Assembly: GCF_000812465.1 (NCBI RefSeq)
Contig: NZ_JWMA01000037.1
Location: 1 to 46,107 of the forward strand
Source of the DNA: Cupriavidus sp. IDO
Lineage (GTDB): Bacteria; Pseudomonadota; Gammaproteobacteria; Burkholderiales; Burkholderiaceae
DNA length: 46,107 nt
Reading direction: 5' to 3'
Part shown: in pieces, positions 43,536 to 46,107 of the stretch
Position numbering within the stretch: position 1 is the stretch's first letter
How the letters are laid out: each line of letters begins with the position of its first letter
Position numbers and translations under genes: made by a program
The notes under the pieces: generated by a model
Told to the model about the DNA's origin: nothing
Databases searched by the model: none
Seen by the model: only the letters and a program-made list of their open reading frames with translations

Positions 43536-44420
43536 CTATGCCTGGCACCAACCGACGCTGCCAGCCAGATGGCCGAGCAGGACGGCAACGAAACTGACAA
43601 CAAGGCGCGTACTCACCGGTTCCTGCAGGAACAGAACGCCGCCGAGCGCCGCAACGGGCGGCACCAGTAGTTGGATGGCGGCCGCGGACATTGCCGGCAG
43701 TTTTCGGATTACCGACCCCCACACGACAAAGCCGATAGCAGATGTCACGGCGCCTGACGCCACAGCGAGGGCAACTCCGGCTACGCTCGCATGGGCATCG
43801 CCGTTAAGCATCCAACCGAGGACGATGCAGATCGGGGTCGCGCGCAGGAAGTTTCCTGCCGTTGCCGAGAGTGGACTTGCGGCTCGCCTGCCTCGCAATG
43901 TATAGATCCCCCATGCCACGCCTGCCCCAACCATCATAAGCAAGCCGGAGACTCGCGGAACGCCGACGCCGGGTGTGGTCAGGTATAACAGTCCGGCAAT
44001 AGCCAGGAGATAGCCAATCAGCGCCACGCGGTGGAAGCGTTCGCCTTTGAGGAGACAGGCAACAAATATCGTCAGTTGTACCGTCCCGAACAACACGAGC
44101 GCACCGGAACTGACGCCGAGGGATAGATACGACAATGAGAACAGGATCACGAAAATCCCCAGCGCCGTAGCCGAGATCCAGTCAGGGTCAGGACTGGGCT
44201 GCCGAGCATACTCCGGTCTCAGCTTCGTCAGGACCAGTAACGTCGCGCCTCCGGCCAGCAGCCGGATATCGGAGAACGTCGCTGCGTCGATGCAGTAGTT
44301 GAACAGTGCGACGCGGCACAGTAGTGCGTTCGAGGCAAATGCAGCGATCGCAATCGCGCCCTGCAGGGCACAAGTCGGCGTGATTGCACTCGCGTCTGCG
44401 GGAGCCAGATAGGCATTCAT
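43536..44420 (-). CDS. EamA/DMT family transporter
   Basis: Ten hydrophobic segments in two repeats of five make this a drug/metabolite exporter. The start at 44420 follows AAAGGAAGGG and gives 294 residues, the family length; the frame is open further upstream without support. The second repeat shows LMMVGAGVAWGIYTLRGR and PPVAALGGVLFLQEPVS, both EamA landmarks. Substrate unknown; amino acids or small metabolites are typical. Stands alone. Confidence 0.93.
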   Translation of the reverse strand: MNAYLAPADASAITPTCALQGAIAIAAFASNALLCRVALFNYCIDAATFSDIRLLAGGATLLVLTKLRPEYARQPSPDPDWISATALGIFVILFSLSYLSLGVSSGALVLFGTVQLTIFVACLLKGERFHRVALIGYLLAIAGLLYLTTPGVGVPRVSGLLMMVGAGVAWGIYTLRGRRAASPLSATAGNFLRATPICIVLGWMLNGDAHASVAGVALAVASGAVTSAIGFVVWGSVIRKLPAMSAAAIQLLVPPVAALGGVLFLQEPVSTRLVVSFVAVLLGHLAGSVGWCQA

Positions 44421-44864
44421 CGCCCTTCCTTTCTTTAGCGTCGCAAGCCTTTGGCGGGCGCACTGCGCCGCGCCCCTTGCGTCTGCTGGAGAGTAGGTGG
44501 CTCGATGACGCCCGAAAATAACCTGAATAGGTGACCGCGTGGTGGCGCCTGCGAAAGGATCAGGACGACATCCCGCCATCCGGCACTTCACGCTGGACTG
44601 ACGCAACGTCCGATCGTCGCTGTAGAGGTTGATACGCGTTGAACCGGCGACCTACCAGTTGCTTGTCTTCGGCTCGGTGTTATCTGAAATTAACCCGTGC
44701 ATGTCCGCTCATGGCTGGTCTCGGCTTTCGATCTACCTGGGAAGGCGCTTGCCGGTGCCAGCGGCGACCGCGTGCAGATTTCCCTTGTTGGAAAAGCCAT
44801 CACGCACGCGACCGTGCGCGAAGCTTCGTGATGCCGGTCCTTATCTCGGATTGCCCGCCTGTTG
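44421..44864. other. Gap between the exporter and the SOS-linked gene
   Basis: About 440 bases with no gene I can support. Open frames here are shadows without ribosome-binding sites. Confidence 0.4.
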
Positions 44865-45293
44865 TCAGGCCATTTCACTGGCAGCTTCGCCAGCCAGCGC
44901 GACTTCCGTTTCGTCGGTCACCGTGCTTTCCGCTATCGCGTTGTTGTCTTCGGAAACCATGTCGCCCAGACCGATGACGACCGTGATATTCGGCGTCCAG
45001 TTCTTGCGGTCGGTGCTGACCTCGGCAAACGTGGTCACCGTTGCGGTGTAGCCCTGCGTTCTGAGGTCGTCGGCTAGCCGTTGCGCGCGCGGTTCCAGCG
45101 CTGCTTGCGGATTGTCTTCGTTGATGTCGAGTACCAGTCTGGTCTCGAATTCTTCCTTGCCCCTCTGGATTGCCGTTTGCATTGCCTTGAGTTGCTTGTT
45201 CGCGAGCGCGACGAGCTTGCTGTACCTGGACTCTTCCTGGCTGGCGCGCAGTGCCTTGGCGGCGTTGATGATTTCGTTGCGGTCCACGAACAT
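44865..45293 (-). CDS. Uncharacterised protein behind a LexA box
   Basis: A 142-residue soluble protein. Residues 1-60 are strongly helical and charged (NEIINAAKALRASQEESRYSKLVALANKQLKAMQTAIQRGKEEFETRL), probably a coiled coil; the middle carries YTATVTTFAEVSTDRKNWTPNITVVIGLG, a beta-rich segment; the end is acidic and alanine-rich. No known domain. An AAAGGC weak site precedes the ATG. A LexA box lies 88 bases upstream, so the gene is a candidate SOS-induced function, perhaps of phage or plasmid origin. Confidence 0.7.
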   Translation of the reverse strand: MFVDRNEIINAAKALRASQEESRYSKLVALANKQLKAMQTAIQRGKEEFETRLVLDINEDNPQAALEPRAQRLADDLRTQGYTATVTTFAEVSTDRKNWTPNITVVIGLGDMVSEDNNAIAESTVTDETEVALAGEAASEMA

Positions 45294-45380
45294 GATTGCC
45301 TTTCGAGGTGGGGGGAGAGAAAGCGCAGGCGCCGCACGGGCTTGACTTCAGGAGCCAGCTTTTCCGGGATGCGACGACAA

Positions 45381-45396
45381 CTGTATAAATATACAG
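45381..45396. promoter_or_regulatory. LexA-binding (SOS) box
   Basis: CTGTATAAATATACAG has both perfect CTGT/ACAG half-sites and the AT-rich eight-base centre of the proteobacterial LexA box. It lies 88 bases upstream of the unknown gene at 44865-45293 in its promoter region. Confidence 0.85.
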
Positions 45397-45700
45397 TGTT
45401 CGCCGGCTAACCGGCAAGGAGTACAGGGTGAAATTCCCTGACAGCAGAAGATCTGGCGAATCGCGCTACGGTTGCCGCGTCTTGACTAAAAGCGGCGCTG
45501 CTCCGAAGTGATTGAGTCCCGCACATGGTGGGAGCGCACGATACCTCTCCTGGCTCCGGCTGAGGCTGGGTAGCCCGATGCAGGCCGTTGTGCAAGGTCC
45601 GCCGCGAGCAACCGGCTGCTCAAGTCCAAACGTCACGAAGATTAAGTTGAGAGGAGCCGACAGGCGCCTTACGACCCCTATGCTCAGGTCACAACTATGC
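45396..45700 (+). ncRNA. Structured RNA region resembling a truncated group II intron
   Basis: The stretch begins GTGTTCGCC, close to the GUGYG 5' end of group II introns, immediately after the LexA box. It then shows an ACAGGGTGAAATTCCCTGAC hairpin of the kind found in intron domain I and further nested helices (TCCCGCACATGGTGGGAG; GGCTGAGGCTGGGTAGCCC). No protein frame with coding character runs through it. No reverse transcriptase gene and no domain V hairpin are visible downstream, so if it is an intron only the 5' part remains. The call rests on pattern resemblance, not on a search. Confidence 0.4.
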
Positions 45701-45772
45701 GCAGATGGTCATCGTGGTCGCAGCCAGCCCCTTGAGTGGTGCGATCGGGGCTGGCGAAGCCTACGCATAGTT
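45693..45772. repeat. Nested inverted repeat at the integrase 3' end
   Basis: An outer pair AACTATGCG (45693-45701) / CGCATAGTT (45764-45772) encloses an inner pair GCCAGCCCC (45723-45731) / GGGGCTGGC (45747-45755). The outer arm overlaps the integrase stop. It could be a terminator, or a recombination or element-end structure. Confidence 0.65.
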
Positions 45773-45983
45773 ACAGCGTCCGCAAGAATCGAATCAACGA
45801 GTCCGGGGCCTGATACCGGCGAATCCTGGCGTCAGGCGCTTCCAGTCGACCGAGGGCTTTCTCCTTCATCGCGAGGTCAGCTTCGACGTAGCGGTGTGTC
45901 GTGATCGGACTTTCGTGACCGAGCCACAAGGCGATCACGTTGAACGGAACGCCCGCCTGCAACAGGTGCATTGCGGTCGTATG
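45771..45983 (-). pseudogene. C-terminal fragment of a tyrosine recombinase (integrase)
   Basis: The frame reads HTTAMHLLQAGVPFNVIALWLGHESPITTHRYVEADLAMKEKAL, the last part of a phage-type integrase: the H of the HxxR region is at the broken left edge, the second histidine is in LGHES and the nucleophile tyrosine in THRY. The catalytic arginines and the whole N-terminal part are missing. In-frame reading beyond HTT runs straight into an unrelated palindrome and a stop, so the gene was broken there. Confidence 0.85.
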
Positions 45984-46013
45984 CCTCCTATATCGTTCAC
46001 GATATAGGAGGCA
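45982..46013. repeat. Perfect 15-bp palindrome at the integrase breakpoint
   Basis: TGCCTCCTATATCGT and ACGATATAGGAGGCA are exact reverse complements around a TC centre. The right arm contains GATATAGGAGG, directly before an ATG at 46018 that opens a 23-codon frame. TATCGTTCACGATA-like dyads are common operators of toxin-antitoxin genes. The rest of the window to 46107 holds nothing else recognisable. Confidence 0.75.
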
Positions 46014-46107
46014 CTATATGCCCTTCCCGACTATGTCTGGTAATCGAACGATAGCCCTATTTCGCGGGCAAACAGATGGCCGCAGATAGAGATAGTCTTG
46101 ATTCCTT

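Noticed and set aside
45400..45470. Possible cobalamin or TPP riboswitch
   Set aside because: The GGGTGAAATTCCC hairpin recalls riboswitch elements, but no B12 box or thi box is present and no matching gene lies downstream.
45693..45772. Integron attC site
   Set aside because: The nested repeats lack the GTTRRRY and RYYYAAC core sites, and no cassette gene follows.

Overview
The window is GC-rich chromosomal DNA. Its gene families are typical of an environmental betaproteobacterium of the Burkholderiaceae, most likely Cupriavidus or a close relative: an acetoacetyl-CoA-reductase-like end at base 1, two tripartite-tricarboxylate (Bug/TctC) receptors, a DUF1302 outer-membrane protein, a Burkholderia-type porin and many LysR/GntR/TetR-controlled catabolic islands. 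No rRNA, tRNA or CRISPR array was seen. The genus call is inference from gene content.

Layout. Bases 1-4,200 hold the end of a PhaB-like reductase, two uncharacterised genes and gene remnants (acetyltransferase, alpha/beta hydrolase, micro-lipoprotein). Bases 4,219-14,362 are a two-armed catabolic cluster. The left arm runs SDR, DUF1302 porin-like protein, 2-hydroxypentadienoate hydratase, acylating acetaldehyde dehydrogenase, hydroxyoxovalerate aldolase and exported SurE. The right arm runs meta-cleavage-product hydrolase, SDR, ketosteroid-isomerase-like protein and TetR, followed by a small exported protein and an SRPBCC protein. This is the lower half of an aromatic or steroid meta-cleavage route; the ring-cleaving dioxygenase is not in the window. 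Bases 14,650-15,190 form a very large inverted repeat. Bases 15,357-24,308 hold a CoA-transferase plus Bug receptor, two VOC proteins, an orphan TRAP receptor, and a Bug receptor plus argininosuccinate-lyase-like enzyme with a divergent LysR.

Bases 24,762-28,544 carry kup, a YCII protein and an exported dienelactone-hydrolase-like enzyme. Bases 28,902-35,300 are a GntR-controlled set: HpcH/HpaI aldolase, MFS importer, nitrilase-family amidohydrolase, RraA-like protein, porin and a truncated serine hydrolase. Both aldolase-like proteins lack the usual catalytic arginine. Bases 35,413-37,356 are a divergent LysR/argC pair.

Bases 37,650-46,107 are a patchwork of decayed and intact genes: an IS1182-like transposase remnant, an AhpD-like protein with a cNMP-domain FAD oxidoreductase, an SDR remnant, a truncated lipoprotein, a LuxR regulator and a DMT exporter. 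At the right end are an unknown protein behind a near-perfect LexA box, a structured stretch resembling the 5' part of a group II intron that begins at that box, and an integrase fragment broken at a perfect palindrome. This right end is the least conventional part of the window.
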